Positions 52,329 through 62,150 of a DNA stretch of 64,000 nucleotides are shown here, piece after piece. Every line of letters starts with the position of its first letter. The first letter of the stretch is position 1. The DNA is taken from assembly GCA_001510275.1 (NCBI GenBank), contig LFEY01000005.1:36508-100507 (forward strand), read 5' to 3'. The stretch comes from Thaumarchaeota archaeon casp-thauma3 (GTDB lineage: Archaea; Thermoproteota; Nitrososphaeria; Nitrososphaerales; Nitrosopumilaceae). Both the position numbers and the translations under genes were made by a program. The notes below the pieces were generated by a model that did not search any database, was not told the DNA's origin, and saw only the letters and a program-made list of their open reading frames with translations.

Positions 52329-54412
52329 ACTCGGTTATAATGACCGGGTTTTGATTCATAAATAGATGCTTCTCTGAGCATTCTTCGAATGTAGTTTCTT
52401 GCCTCTTCTTCAGTGAATTTATCACTCTTTTCAAGTTCCTTGACAAATGTCTTTTCTTCTACTGGCACCTTGTTATCACCTTCAAGTCCTTTGAGAACAT
52501 CCATGAATAATTGCATCTTTGAAACCTCACTTCTTGGTCTTCCTTGTAACACTCCAAGGTCTACCTTTCCGGTGTTGACATCTACTCCTGCATCCTGAAG
52601 CATACTCTCAATTAGGAAGATTGCACGCTCAGCATCATCTTCTTCTACCGTATCTTTCATGAGTAATCTTGCTCTTGCTGTAGAGAGTCTAATAATTCCC
52701 TCTAGTTGTCTTGGTGTGACTGTAATCATCTCTTCAGATTCTACGTTTCTCATCTGAAGGTAATATGCAAGAATCTTTTCTTCAGCCTCTTTTGTCAAGG
52801 TAGGAACACCACGTTTTGCATATGAAAGATATTTTGTTAGTAAATCAACATCAATTACAGAATGTTTGTCAGTTCCTTGAGGAGTATGTAATGCAATAAT
52901 GTGTCTAGCAATTCTTTCATCTTTTTCTTTAGATGGGATATCTCTTACAACAAAGATCAAGTCAAATCTTGTAAGTAGTGGAATTGGCAAGTTTACATTT
53001 TCTGTAATGTTTTTGAAAGGATCATATTTTCCATACATTGGGTTTGCTGCAGCTAAAATTGAAGTTCTAGCATTTAGTGTAGCTACAATACCACCTTTTG
53101 CAATACTTGCTGATTGCTGTTCCATAACTTCGTGTAAAGCACTTCTATCTTCTGGTTTCATCTTATCAAATTCGTCTATACTCACAAGTCCTTGATCACC
53201 AAGGACAACTGCACCTGCTTCTAGCATCATGATTCCTGTTTTGTCTTTAACTACAGCAGCTGTAAGTCCTGCAGCAGTTGAACCTCTGCCAGAAGTATAC
53301 AAACCTCTTGGTGCAATTCTTGCACAGAACTTTAGCATCTCACTTTTTGCAGTACCAGGATCTCCAACTAGAAATATGTTGATATCTCCTCTAATCTTAC
53401 TTCCATCACCTAATAGTCTTTGATTAGAACCAACAATAAGTAACAAAATAGCCTCTTTGATTAATTCATGTCCTTGAATGTGAGGAGCAAATGAATCAAT
53501 TAGTCTTTGATATACATTAGGGCTTTGACTCAATGCTTTGATCATTTTTTCTTCTTCAGGGGAAACTTCTTCTCTTGCTATTTTTCTGTCAGTTTTAGAA
53601 CCACGTCCACCTAAAAATTCAATATTATTTCCTTCAATTCTTAATCTGTATAACCCACTATGGCCTCTCTGAACTCCTGCAACTGATTCTTGTTCTACTC
53701 TAACTACTCCTGTAAGGATAATTCTATCCCCAGGCCTTGAATTATCAACTAAATCCTGCCTAGTTGTGACATCAATATAATGAGGAAGTTGTCCTGGAGG
53801 TAAATCCTCAGGGAGTTCCTGTAATCTAAGAATCTGAAAATCAATAAACTTGCTTGCCTCAGGTTTTAGCTCAAAGTCTCGATGTTTACAATTTGGGTTA
53901 TCACATACGACAGGAATTTTAACATCCATTCCTTTTAGTTGAATTACTTTAGTTTGATGCTCATCAGGACAAACAAAGACTAGTTCTTTTGCAAGAGGTT
54001 TTACTTCTGATGCTCTAACTACCATTCCTGAAACACTGGTAATTTTTCCAATAGTTTCAGCATTGATTTGTCTTAGGCTTCTTTCAAGGGGATAGTTTAC
54101 TAGTCTTACACGAACTTCATCTTTAATTTTTTCAGCATAATCAGGGAATCTTGTTTGTAGTGCTTCTTTAATTGCTCTAGAGAATGCATCAAATATTTGA
54201 TCTGGATTTGCAGAGAATATTTTTTCAAATTCGGGTTCAATTACCAAGTCATTGTAATCTACATGGATAGATTTTGCACGTTTGGGCATCATTGAATCAA
54301 TTGCATCAACGTACTTGTAATTACCAAATTTGTCTTTGTATCTTATCAAAAAGTCTTTTACTTTATCAGATAATCCTGATGGAGAATAAGTTACTTCTTC
54401 AGTTTTACTCAT
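52325..54412 (-). CDS. mcm: Replicative helicase MCM
   Basis: 695 residues. The N-terminal domain has a zinc motif (CPDEH then CDNPNCKH). AAA+ core: Walker A VGDPGTAKSEML, Walker B LVSIDEFDKM, arginine finger in PLLTRFDLIFVV, and sensor-type LAAANPMYGKYD. The C-terminal winged helix ends near MLREASIYESKPGHYNRV. No intein. Start overlaps the GINS-like gene by 8 bp. Confidence 0.96.
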   Translation of the reverse strand: MSKTEEVTYSPSGLSDKVKDFLIRYKDKFGNYKYVDAIDSMMPKRAKSIHVDYNDLVIEPEFEKIFSANPDQIFDAFSRAIKEALQTRFPDYAEKIKDEVRVRLVNYPLERSLRQINAETIGKITSVSGMVVRASEVKPLAKELVFVCPDEHQTKVIQLKGMDVKIPVVCDNPNCKHRDFELKPEASKFIDFQILRLQELPEDLPPGQLPHYIDVTTRQDLVDNSRPGDRIILTGVVRVEQESVAGVQRGHSGLYRLRIEGNNIEFLGGRGSKTDRKIAREEVSPEEEKMIKALSQSPNVYQRLIDSFAPHIQGHELIKEAILLLIVGSNQRLLGDGSKIRGDINIFLVGDPGTAKSEMLKFCARIAPRGLYTSGRGSTAAGLTAAVVKDKTGIMMLEAGAVVLGDQGLVSIDEFDKMKPEDRSALHEVMEQQSASIAKGGIVATLNARTSILAAANPMYGKYDPFKNITENVNLPIPLLTRFDLIFVVRDIPSKEKDERIARHIIALHTPQGTDKHSVIDVDLLTKYLSYAKRGVPTLTKEAEEKILAYYLQMRNVESEEMITVTPRQLEGIIRLSTARARLLMKDTVEEDDAERAIFLIESMLQDAGVDVNTGKVDLGVLQGRPRSEVSKMQLFMDVLKGLEGDNKVPVEEKTFVKELEKSDKFTEEEARNYIRRMLREASIYESKPGHYNRV

Positions 54413-54923
54413 TTAAATCTCCTTTAATTTGTTTTTCAAACTCTATACTGTTCTCATGAATTGTTTTAAAGAAAATATTTTCTTCAACAGTTAACTTGTT
54501 GTACAACTCTGAATTAAGCTTACTAGAATCTGCAAGTTTCACTAGCTTACCTCGTCTCATTCTAAATAATTCTAACATCATGCTTTCAACACGATCAAAG
54601 TCATCACGGTTTAATGTCTGCATTGATGCTTTTAGTTTAATGTAAAAGTGAGGATCAAGTGTAGATATATCGTATTGTCCAACTATTTTTTCTTTCGATA
54701 ATGCTTGTTTTAGTTCAGTAACCATATCTGGAGAATCCATTGTTGTCAGATCATTATCAGATAGTATCTTTCCAACCCACTGAGGCATGTTATTTACTTC
54801 ACCTTGAGTTCCTTCAATCTTTATTCCTGCAACATTGAATTTGAAATCACGATTAACTGTAACTTTAGCATCCTTTAGGCGATATCCAATTGAATGCACT
54901 TTTTCTATCTTATCTATGTCCAT
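54405..54923 (-). CDS. GINS-complex subunit (Gins51/Sld5-like)
   Basis: 172 residues. The central helical stretch DISTLDPHFYIKLKASMQTL, MMLELFRMRRGKLVKLA and YNKLTVEENIFFKTIHE fits the GINS A-domain pattern (acidic-DFY-, R-x-x-KL, LT-x-E). Position directly upstream of and overlapping MCM is where archaeal gins genes occur. The N-terminal 60 residues may be the B-domain, placed first. Identification rests on pattern plus context. Confidence 0.72.
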   Translation of the reverse strand: MDIDKIEKVHSIGYRLKDAKVTVNRDFKFNVAGIKIEGTQGEVNNMPQWVGKILSDNDLTTMDSPDMVTELKQALSKEKIVGQYDISTLDPHFYIKLKASMQTLNRDDFDRVESMMLELFRMRRGKLVKLADSSKLNSELYNKLTVEENIFFKTIHENSIEFEKQIKGDLNE

Positions 54924-54991
54924 GCGAGATCACTTATCGTCCTGAAGACCCTCAAGTACCGGATCGATCAATTCTGTTAACCATTTAGTGA

Positions 54992-55003
54992 GATCAATTG
55001 ATC
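54992..55003. repeat. Palindrome GATCAATTGATC between divergent replication genes
   Basis: A perfect 12-bp palindrome in the 167-bp gap between the GINS-MCM operon and rfcS. Two copies of aggctgat (55016-55023, 55036-55043) lie 20 bp apart next to it. Candidate common regulatory site. Confidence 0.35.
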
Positions 55004-55090
55004 CTAATTAATCTCAGGCTGATCGCATAGAAAATAGGCTGATTTGATTTTAATTTACGGTATATCACAATAACCAATTCGGATTTATTA

Positions 55091-56065
55091 ATGGGAATTG
55101 AACCAAAAGTACTCATGACTGCAACTGGTATGTGGGTGGAAAAGTATCGACCAACAAAACTTTCAGAAGTTGTAAACCAGACAGAAATTATTGGTAGTCT
55201 AGAAGCTCTAATCAAAGACCCAACTGATATGCCTCATTTGTTATTTTCTGGGTCTGCAGGAGTAGGCAAGACAAGTACTGCATTATGTATTTCAAGACAA
55301 ATCTTGGGGAAATATGCTAGAGACTACACTCTTGAGTTAAACGCATCTGATGAGAGGGGGATTGGAATGGTTAGAGAAAAAGTAAAAAAGTTTTCAAGAT
55401 ATGCAGGAATGGTAGATATTCCATTCAAGATTATTATTTTAGATGAAGCAGATGAAATGACTTCAGATGCTCAAACTGCACTTAGGAGAATTATTGAGGA
55501 TACGGCAAGAATTTGTAGATTTGTTCTAATTGCAAATAATGTATCTAAAATAATAGAACCAATTCAAAGCAGATGTGCATCTTTCAAGTTTACATCAATT
55601 CCTGAAGAAGATGTTATTACTAGACTAGAAGAAATTGCCAAAAAAGAAAAAGTAAAAGCAGACAAAAAAGGTCTAAAGGAAATTTATGATTATTCAGAAG
55701 GGGATTTAAGACATGCAATCAACCTAATGCAAGCAACTGCAAGTCTTGGTGGAATCACAGAAGCAAATGTAAAGTCATCAGCTGGACTAACAAAGATTAG
55801 TGATGTTGATGATGTTCTAAAAATTGCACTATCTGGAAAAGTTGCAGAAGCAAGAGAGAAAATGATAGAGTTAATCAAAGTTTATGGAATGTCTGAATCA
55901 GATTTCCTAAAGTATCTCAATTCAGCTGTTTTCAAATCAAAACATGATAAACTATCAGATATTTTACAAGTAATTGCAAAATATGATTATAGAATTTTAG
56001 TTGGAGCAAATTCTGAAATTCAGTTATCTGCAATGTTAGCAGAACTTGCAAAATTAGAAAGCTAA
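55091..56065 (+). CDS. rfcS: Replication factor C small subunit
   Basis: AAA+ clamp-loader subunit. MWVEKYRPTKLSEVVNQ, Walker A SGSAGVGKTSTA, Walker B IIILDEADEMT, and the SRC motif IQSRCASF are standard. 324 residues from ATG 55091. Two further in-frame Met codons before WVEKYRP (residues 9 and 14) are possible starts. Its stop overlaps the TFB gene by 4 bp (convergent). Confidence 0.95.
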   Translation: MGIEPKVLMTATGMWVEKYRPTKLSEVVNQTEIIGSLEALIKDPTDMPHLLFSGSAGVGKTSTALCISRQILGKYARDYTLELNASDERGIGMVREKVKKFSRYAGMVDIPFKIIILDEADEMTSDAQTALRRIIEDTARICRFVLIANNVSKIIEPIQSRCASFKFTSIPEEDVITRLEEIAKKEKVKADKKGLKEIYDYSEGDLRHAINLMQATASLGGITEANVKSSAGLTKISDVDDVLKIALSGKVAEAREKMIELIKVYGMSESDFLKYLNSAVFKSKHDKLSDILQVIAKYDYRILVGANSEIQLSAMLAELAKLES

Positions 56066-56970
56066 CTCAGAGAATCCAAAGATTTTAGACTTTTACATCT
56101 ATTTCTGATTGTCACTTCAGTAACACCTGCAGCCATGGCAAGTGTTTTTTGGGTTGTATGCTCATCAGTCTCAATACTTGCAAGATATAATGCAGATGCT
56201 GCCAATCCCATTGGGTCTTTTCCAGATACAGCCTGATTTTGTTCTGCTTTTTTGAGAATTTTCATTGCATTACGTTTAGTTTTTTCTGATAGACCTATCT
56301 GACTTGCAATTCGTGCAATACACTGAATTGAATCAACTACAGGCATCTTCAAATCTAATTCTTTTACTATCAATCTGTAACAAATTGCAAGATTCTTTCT
56401 TGTAATGTTAATTGTACTTGAAATATCATTAAGAGTTCTTGGAGTGCCAGATTCACGGCATGCAGCATAAAGTGTTGCAGCTATTAATGCTGAAACGGAT
56501 CTTCCTCTGACAAGTTTTTTTTCTAGAGCTTTTCTGTAAATGTAAGCTGCTTTTTCAACTATAGGATCAGATAAAGATAATTTCTCTTTCATTTTGAGTA
56601 GTTCTCCTAATGCTAGTTGCAGATTTCTATCAGTAGAGTCCTTGGTGCGACTTCGACTATCCCAAATACGTAATCGTTTAATTGATGATTTCATGGATGT
56701 AGATAATGGATTTCCAGAAGAATCTTTATTGATTGGATTAATTATTGTACTTAAACCCTGATCATGTCTTGTTAATGATGCTCTATCTCCAGTTCTAGAT
56801 TTGTTTGTGGTACTATCTGAGAATGTTCTTTCTGGTCCGCTATTTTCTACTCTATCAGTAATTACAAATCCACACTTGCCACAAAACAGTTCAGCTGTTT
56901 CTTCATCAGTGATTAGTTTAGTTTTACCACATCTAGGACAACTTTGCTTTTTTGATAGTTGTTGTGCCAT
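56062..56970 (-). CDS. tfb: Transcription initiation factor TFB
   Basis: Archaeal TFIIB. N-terminal zinc ribbon CPRCG...CGKCG (Cys11, 14, 30, 33), B-finger/linker region with SLTRHDQGLSTII, then two cyclin folds (about 110-200, 205-300) with SVSALIAATLYAACRE and VSGKDPMGLAASALYLAS. 302 residues. Recruits RNA polymerase to TBP-bound TATA boxes. Thaumarchaea usually carry several TFB copies, of which this is one. Confidence 0.95.
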   Translation of the reverse strand: MAQQLSKKQSCPRCGKTKLITDEETAELFCGKCGFVITDRVENSGPERTFSDSTTNKSRTGDRASLTRHDQGLSTIINPINKDSSGNPLSTSMKSSIKRLRIWDSRSRTKDSTDRNLQLALGELLKMKEKLSLSDPIVEKAAYIYRKALEKKLVRGRSVSALIAATLYAACRESGTPRTLNDISSTINITRKNLAICYRLIVKELDLKMPVVDSIQCIARIASQIGLSEKTKRNAMKILKKAEQNQAVSGKDPMGLAASALYLASIETDEHTTQKTLAMAAGVTEVTIRNRCKSLKSLDSLS

Positions 56971-57040
56971 GTTACTATCATTACTGTAATGTCTAATAAA
57001 TCGTCAAAATCTATGCATTGTAAATTATCAAAAATAAAAA

Positions 57041-57124
57041 CGCAGAGAGAGGGATTTGAACCCCCGTATGCTTGCGCACACAGGCTCTCAAGGCCCGCGC
57101 CCTACCGAGCTAGGCGACCTCTGC
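57041..57124 (-). tRNA. tRNA-Ser (UGA)
   Basis: Acceptor GCAGAGG/TCTCTGC (with a terminal G-T pair), anticodon stem CGGGC/GCCTG with loop CTTGAGA giving TGA, long variable arm of type II (TGTGCGCAAGCATA hairpin), T loop TTCAAAT, discriminator G as for serine. No intron; CCA not encoded. Confidence 0.92.
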
Positions 57125-57201
57125 AAAAAATGATGCAAAAAAGTGATTAAAATTTGTTGATATGAAATAGAAAAATAAGAAAAAAGAAAAAAATTCTTTA
57201 A

Positions 57202-57741
57202 TTAGTGTTGATGAGGTCCGCCGCTTGATTCCATTTTTACATATGTACCAGCTGCTTTTTCATGCCATTCCAAATTAGCTGCTTCAATTCGAATAGCTCC
57301 TTGAGGACAGACTTCTTGACAAGCCATACAAATCGTACAATCATGTTCTCTGATTGGTTGTGATTTGTCTGAAGCGTCTAATCTTTCAGTTGCTTCTGTC
57401 AAACCAGTACCTTCAAAGGTTTCACCAAGACATTTTACTGCTGGAATGTCTTTCTCGGTTCTATACCATTGAAATGTTTGAACAGGACATACACCAAAGC
57501 ATTCACCTGCTGCAACACATGAATCCCAATCAACTGCGACAGTTGTTCCATGAATTCCTAGAGGAACTTGTTTCTCTCCATGTTCTGCATAAGCTGCCTT
57601 TACATCATCATTATCGAATGCTGAGCCTTTTGGATTTCCTTTGCCCCAGATCCAGTGAAAATTCTCGCCATCTGAATGGCTTGTCTTTCCTACTGGTTTG
57701 CTTGTTTGACAAAAGTCTTCAGGTATAACTAGTTCTGCCAT
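57202..57741 (-). CDS. Zinc-ferredoxin-like dicluster ferredoxin (paralogue 1)
   Basis: Resembles the Sulfolobus zinc-containing ferredoxin. [27 protein letters not shown] in parts ([27 protein letters not shown]) gives the first cluster motif C-x5-C-x3-CP. CTICMACQEVCPQGAI gives the second (C-x2-C-x2-C-x3-CP). The N-terminal region has His residues (SHSDGENFHW) where the zinc ligands sit in Sulfolobus, but spacing differs. A 20-residue insert lies between clusters. The C-terminus is GGPHQH. 179 residues. Likely the main low-potential electron carrier. Confidence 0.9.
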   Translation of the reverse strand: MAELVIPEDFCQTSKPVGKTSHSDGENFHWIWGKGNPKGSAFDNDDVKAAYAEHGEKQVPLGIHGTTVAVDWDSCVAAGECFGVCPVQTFQWYRTEKDIPAVKCLGETFEGTGLTEATERLDASDKSQPIREHDCTICMACQEVCPQGAIRIEAANLEWHEKAAGTYVKMESSGGPHQH

Positions 57742-57760
57742 GATAAGATAATTTCAGAAT

Positions 57761-57777
57761 ATTATTTAAATCTAGAC
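57761..57777 (-). promoter_or_regulatory. Core promoter of ferredoxin 1, matching ferredoxin 2
   Basis: Minus strand GTCTAGATTTAAATAAT, with the TATA box TTTAAATAA, ends 20 bp before the ATG. The same 17-mer with two substitutions is in front of the second ferredoxin at nearly the same distance. Confidence 0.65.
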
Positions 57778-57804
57778 GAAATTAGTCTGGACTAAATCTT
57801 TTAT

Positions 57805-58323
<519 letters not shown>

Positions 58324-58334
58324 TCAATTTAGAT

Positions 58335-58351
58335 GTTATTTAAAGCTAGAC
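58335..58351 (-). promoter_or_regulatory. Core promoter of ferredoxin 2
   Basis: Minus strand GTCTAGCTTTAAATAAC, ending 21 bp before ATG 58314. It occupies the ATG at 58333 that would otherwise start a longer aIF6 frame. Confidence 0.65.
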
Positions 58352-58437
58352 CGGAATTAACAGAAATTATCAGTATTAGATCAAACTACGAAGGAGAATT
58401 TCCTTACGTTCATAACGATCTACGATCAATTTGTGGA

Positions 58438-59103
58438 ATGGATATTTTCAAGTCTGACGTGTATCGCGGACCAAACCTTGGAGTCTACATTAGGGTCAAT
58501 GATAGTGTAGCTTTAGTTCCAATGGGTTATGCTAAATCAAAAGCAGAAAAGCTTGCAAAATATCTTGATGTAAATATCTTGTATACATCAATTGCAAACA
58601 CTAGACTAATTGGTGCATTATCTGTAATGAATAACAAAGGAATCTTACTTCCTAAAACTGCATATCAAAACGAGTATGATTTATTGGAAAAAGAAACGGA
58701 CTTAAAAGTCGGAGTTTTGGAATCAAAATTTACTGCACTTGGAAATGTAATTTGTGCAAATGATAAGGGTGCAGTAGTATCTCCTTGGCTATCAGATAGT
58801 GATTGTCAAACAATAAAGGATGTTTTAGGAGTTGAGGTAATTCAGAAAAAAATAGCTGGATTTAATCAGACAGGAGTAGTTCTTGTTGCAAATAATACGG
58901 GTGCTGTAATCCATCCAGAAGCTGATGAGAAAGACATGAAGGTATTTTCGAATTTACTAGGCGTAACAGTAGAGCAAAGCTCAATTAATAATGGAATTCC
59001 ATATGTCTCCTCTGGAATTCTTGCAAATAATCATGGCATAGTAGTAGGATCCTTAACTAGTGGTTCTGAAATAATGATGTTAACTAGGGCTTTTCTAAAT
59101 TAA
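58438..59103 (+). CDS. eif6: Translation initiation factor aIF6
   Basis: Anti-association factor that binds the 50S subunit. Five-fold pseudo-symmetric pentein repeats: RGPNLGVYIRVND, TRLIGALSVMNNKGILLP, FTALGNVICANDKGAVVSP, GFNQTGVVLVANNTGAVIHP, YVSSGILANNHGIVVG. From ATG 58438 the protein has 221 residues, the family length. The frame is open to 58333, but the extra 35 residues lack homology and overlap the ferredoxin promoter. Overlaps hisS by 20 bp at the 3' end (convergent). Confidence 0.92.
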   Translation: MDIFKSDVYRGPNLGVYIRVNDSVALVPMGYAKSKAEKLAKYLDVNILYTSIANTRLIGALSVMNNKGILLPKTAYQNEYDLLEKETDLKVGVLESKFTALGNVICANDKGAVVSPWLSDSDCQTIKDVLGVEVIQKKIAGFNQTGVVLVANNTGAVIHPEADEKDMKVFSNLLGVTVEQSSINNGIPYVSSGILANNHGIVVGSLTSGSEIMMLTRAFLN

Positions 59104-60364
59104 AAATAGAGTTTGGATCTTCAGTAAGTTTTTCTAAAGATATTACTCCTTCTGTTCCATTAATCATATCACGTAGTACAACATTTCCTTGCTCTAGTTC
59201 ATCAGGTCCTACAATAACTGCAAATCTTGCAGTATTTGCATTTTCCATCTGTTTTTTTAGATTACGTCCTACCAAGTCAATGTCAGTTGGAATATTAGCT
59301 AAACGTAACAATGATGTAATTGAATGGGCAACTTTTTGCATCTCATCATTAATGTACAATACTGCAACTCGCTTTTGTGTGATTTCTGGAATTATTTTTT
59401 GCTCTTGCATTGTTAGAATAATTCTTTCTACTCCACCTGCAACTCCTGTAGCTCCAATGTCTTCTCTACCAAATGCTTTAGTTAGTGAATCATATCTTCC
59501 TCCACCAGCTAGTGCTCCTAATGTGGAGTTTTTATCAAATACCTCAAAGACTATTCCTGAATAGTAATCTAGTCCTCTAACTATTCCGAAATTAATTCGG
59601 ATATTAGAGACTCCACGGTTTTCTAGAGAATCAACTAGATCTTTTAGCTCATCCCATGACTCTAGTTGTGAGGTGTCAAATGATTGTTCTACTTCTTTGA
59701 TTGTTCCTTTGATTTGTGAGAACTCTAGAATTTTTTCTAGCTTTTCTACTTCGTATTTGTCTTGAAATTCTTTTATAATGTCTGCTTTTGATTTTTTTGC
59801 AATTTTATCAACTGCTCGTAAAATATGTTCAACTAGTTGCGGATCATCGGAGTTGAAAATTTTGTTAATGTAGGACTCTACTAAATTTCTGTGGTTAATG
59901 TCAATTGTGATATTTTTGAGTAATAGTGAATCAAAGAGTCGGGATGTTAGTTCTATAATTTCTGCTTCTGATTCTAGTGTAGGTTTTCCATAAATCTCAA
60001 TATCCCACTGGTGAAAGTATCGGTATCGTCCTTTTTGAGGCTCATCATATCTGAATACTCCACCAAAACTTGATAGTTTTGCTGGAAGCTTCATTGATTT
60101 TTGAGATGTTACATATCTTGTCAGACCAACTGTAAAGTCAAATCGTAGTGCTACTTCTCTATCTCCTTTATCTTTGAAATAATAGATTTCATCTTTGATT
60201 GCTGGACCTGATTTAGTTTCTAATACAGATAATAGTTCAATTGGTGATGGATCCATAAATGAAAATCCATACAGATTTGATAGTTGCTTGAAATGATATC
60301 TGATATGCTCGATGTTTGCAGTTTCTTTTTCCTCAAAGTCATTCATTCCACGTGGTAGTTCCAA
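59084..60364 (-). CDS. hisS: Histidyl-tRNA synthetase
   Basis: Class II aaRS, 426 residues from TTG 60364. PRGMNDF opening, motif 2 FRYDEPQKGRYRYFHQWDIE (in part), HisA motif GIVRGLDYYSG, motif 3 ATGVAGGVERIIL and AGGGRYDSL. A C-terminal anticodon-binding domain covers about residues 335-426. TTG is chosen because MELPRGMNDF restores the family N-terminus; the next ATG falls inside that motif. Confidence 0.94.
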   Translation of the reverse strand: MELPRGMNDFEEKETANIEHIRYHFKQLSNLYGFSFMDPSPIELLSVLETKSGPAIKDEIYYFKDKGDREVALRFDFTVGLTRYVTSQKSMKLPAKLSSFGGVFRYDEPQKGRYRYFHQWDIEIYGKPTLESEAEIIELTSRLFDSLLLKNITIDINHRNLVESYINKIFNSDDPQLVEHILRAVDKIAKKSKADIIKEFQDKYEVEKLEKILEFSQIKGTIKEVEQSFDTSQLESWDELKDLVDSLENRGVSNIRINFGIVRGLDYYSGIVFEVFDKNSTLGALAGGGRYDSLTKAFGREDIGATGVAGGVERIILTMQEQKIIPEITQKRVAVLYINDEMQKVAHSITSLLRLANIPTDIDLVGRNLKKQMENANTARFAVIVGPDELEQGNVVLRDMINGTEGVISLEKLTEDPNSIFNLEKP

Positions 60365-60530
60365 GATAATTATTCCATGGATGGTTGTGATTTAGATATT
60401 TCTGTAGGTATGATAACTATGCCAAACTATGCCATTTTTTGTTGATAGAAAGATGGAATTAGATGGTGAGGAAAAATATAGTGAACAAATAGTATCATGG
60501 ATCTAAATTTTAGATAAAGAAAAAAGAAAG

Positions 60531-61691
60531 TTAGATTGTAGGAATTACAATACCACGATCAATCATTTTAAGTGCTGTATCTGCGTTTAGACACAATGGC
60601 ACTCCGTTTGATTCTTTCATTACAAGACTAAATCCTTCACGACATTCAATTTCTTCTGCATCAATTCCTGCAGCTGTTTGGTGTCGTGGTGAAATCCATA
60701 CTAATCGCATGTCTTTTGCCTTTTCAATGAATTCTGCTCTAAGTTCTTGTTTATCCTCGTCAGTTAGTTCTGATGATCTTTCACGAATCTCCATCTTGAA
60801 GGCCTTCATCTCTGCTACTCTATCCAAAATTGCAGATTTATGCTCTTCAGATATTTTGATCTTCATTTCAGCCATATGATTTTTGAATTTCATTTTGAGT
60901 TCAGATTTTTTCTCCTTCAAATCACCACGCTTTTCTTCGTATTTCATTCTGATTTCATCTCGTCTATCATCAGAATCTTCATGTTTGTCCATGATCATTG
61001 ATTTAAGACGTGGAGAAATGTCAGTATTTTCTTTCATTCTATCTAATGCGTCATGATGTTTGTCTTTGAAATCCATTGCAGTATCATGATGTTCTTTCTT
61101 AAAAGCATCCCTTTCTTCAGGTGACATATCACACCATTCAGTTACTTTGGATAATCTTTCAGAATCATCAATTGCAGCCTCACGCTCTTCAGGTGACATT
61201 TTACAGAATTTTTCGTATTTGGCTTTGTGATCAGTAATATCTTTGTGATTTTCTTTCATCTCATCGACTAGTATTTTATGTTCTTCAAGAAATGCATCAA
61301 TTGCATTTTCTCGTTCATCTCCAAACCAATTACAATGATTTGCTATTCTGTCTGCAAATTCTTCTAGTCTTGGATGTTCTGCAAAGAATTGACGTTTTTC
61401 CTCGTCAGTCATATCACAAAAAGATTCTAGTCTATCATCAAGATCTTGAGATTTACCATCTTTGGAATCATCAGAGTCTTCTTTAGTATCATCATCAACA
61501 GTTTCAACTTCTGCTGAATCATCAACTTCTACTTTATCGTTGACATCACCAGAGGCTTCTGCTGTGCTAACAGTAACTTCTACTGAATCAGATACACTAA
61601 CACTATCGGATTGGGCATATGCTGCACCTGCAGATACACCAAATACCATAATTAGAGATAAAACAATGCTTAGAAGTTCTCTACTTTTCAT
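60531..61691 (-). CDS. Secreted acidic helical protein with FCxM-S/T-xEE repeats
   Basis: 386 residues with a clear signal peptide (basic MKSRE, hydrophobic core to about 20, cleavage after AAYA at 26). Then a Ser/Val/Asp-rich stretch (27-88) and three copies of a Cys-Met motif: FCDMTDEEKR (91), FCKMSPEERE (162), WCDMSPEERD (187). A long charged Lys/Glu/His/Met-rich coiled coil follows (200-330). The C-terminal module ECREGFSLVMKESNG...PLCLNADTALKMIDRG (Cys350, Cys367) is one I know from other exported thaumarchaeal proteins. Function unknown; cell-surface metal or surface binding is conceivable. Confidence 0.82.
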   Translation of the reverse strand: MKSRELLSIVLSLIMVFGVSAGAAYAQSDSVSVSDSVEVTVSTAEASGDVNDKVEVDDSAEVETVDDDTKEDSDDSKDGKSQDLDDRLESFCDMTDEEKRQFFAEHPRLEEFADRIANHCNWFGDERENAIDAFLEEHKILVDEMKENHKDITDHKAKYEKFCKMSPEEREAAIDDSERLSKVTEWCDMSPEERDAFKKEHHDTAMDFKDKHHDALDRMKENTDISPRLKSMIMDKHEDSDDRRDEIRMKYEEKRGDLKEKKSELKMKFKNHMAEMKIKISEEHKSAILDRVAEMKAFKMEIRERSSELTDEDKQELRAEFIEKAKDMRLVWISPRHQTAAGIDAEEIECREGFSLVMKESNGVPLCLNADTALKMIDRGIVIPTI

Positions 61692-61783
61692 TACAAAATT
61701 TCAGGGCTTTTCCATATAAAGAATATCGGATGATACCATCGCAAGTATTAATAGAGATAAGCAGATTTTTGCAGATTTACAGA

Positions 61784-61990
61784 TTATACAGTGAGTAAAT
61801 CTCTTTTGAAATCATCTACACTTCGCTCAAAGCCACAATGAGTACAGACGTGCCAATATTGTGCTTTTAGGGATTTTAATGGTACAGCATACCCTTCTAA
61901 AGACAATATGCTAGTACAATTTGGACAGGACAAAGGAACTTTCCATTCTCCTATCAATTGAGGACCAGAACTATATTCTTCTTGACTCAT
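61784..61990 (-). CDS. Small zinc-ribbon protein, unknown
   Basis: 68 residues from ATG 61990 (MSQEEYSSG). Two pairs, CPNC and CTHCG, 32 residues apart, form a zinc ribbon; ends in DDFKRDLLTV. The frame extends to 62089, but the extra residues are basic and unlike a protein N-terminus. No family recognised. Confidence 0.65.
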   Translation of the reverse strand: MSQEEYSSGPQLIGEWKVPLSCPNCTSILSLEGYAVPLKSLKAQYWHVCTHCGFERSVDDFKRDLLTV

Positions 61991-62150
61991 ACTAAACATA
62001 CAGTAGCTTTTGATATATCGAGTATGGAATTTCATTGGTTTTTGAGATTCCTTTTTGGTAAATTTCTTACAAAAAAAATTCAAGATCAAAATAATTCATA
62101 ACCTATTAACTCCATTTTATCATAGATTTTGCCAGTTTGGAGCCTGAAAT

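Noticed and set aside
54924..55090. Replication origin between the GINS-MCM operon and rfcS
   Set aside because: A 12-bp palindrome and two short repeats are present, but no Cdc6/Orc1 gene, ORB-like repeats or extended AT-rich unwinding region are seen.
58333..58437. 35-residue N-terminal extension of aIF6
   Set aside because: It overlaps the ferredoxin 2 promoter and has no family counterpart; ATG 58438 gives the normal length.
60429..60506. 25-codon frame MPFFVDRKMELDGEEKYSEQ... between hisS and the secreted protein gene
   Set aside because: No promoter element at the right distance, no motif and too short to judge; left out as unproven.
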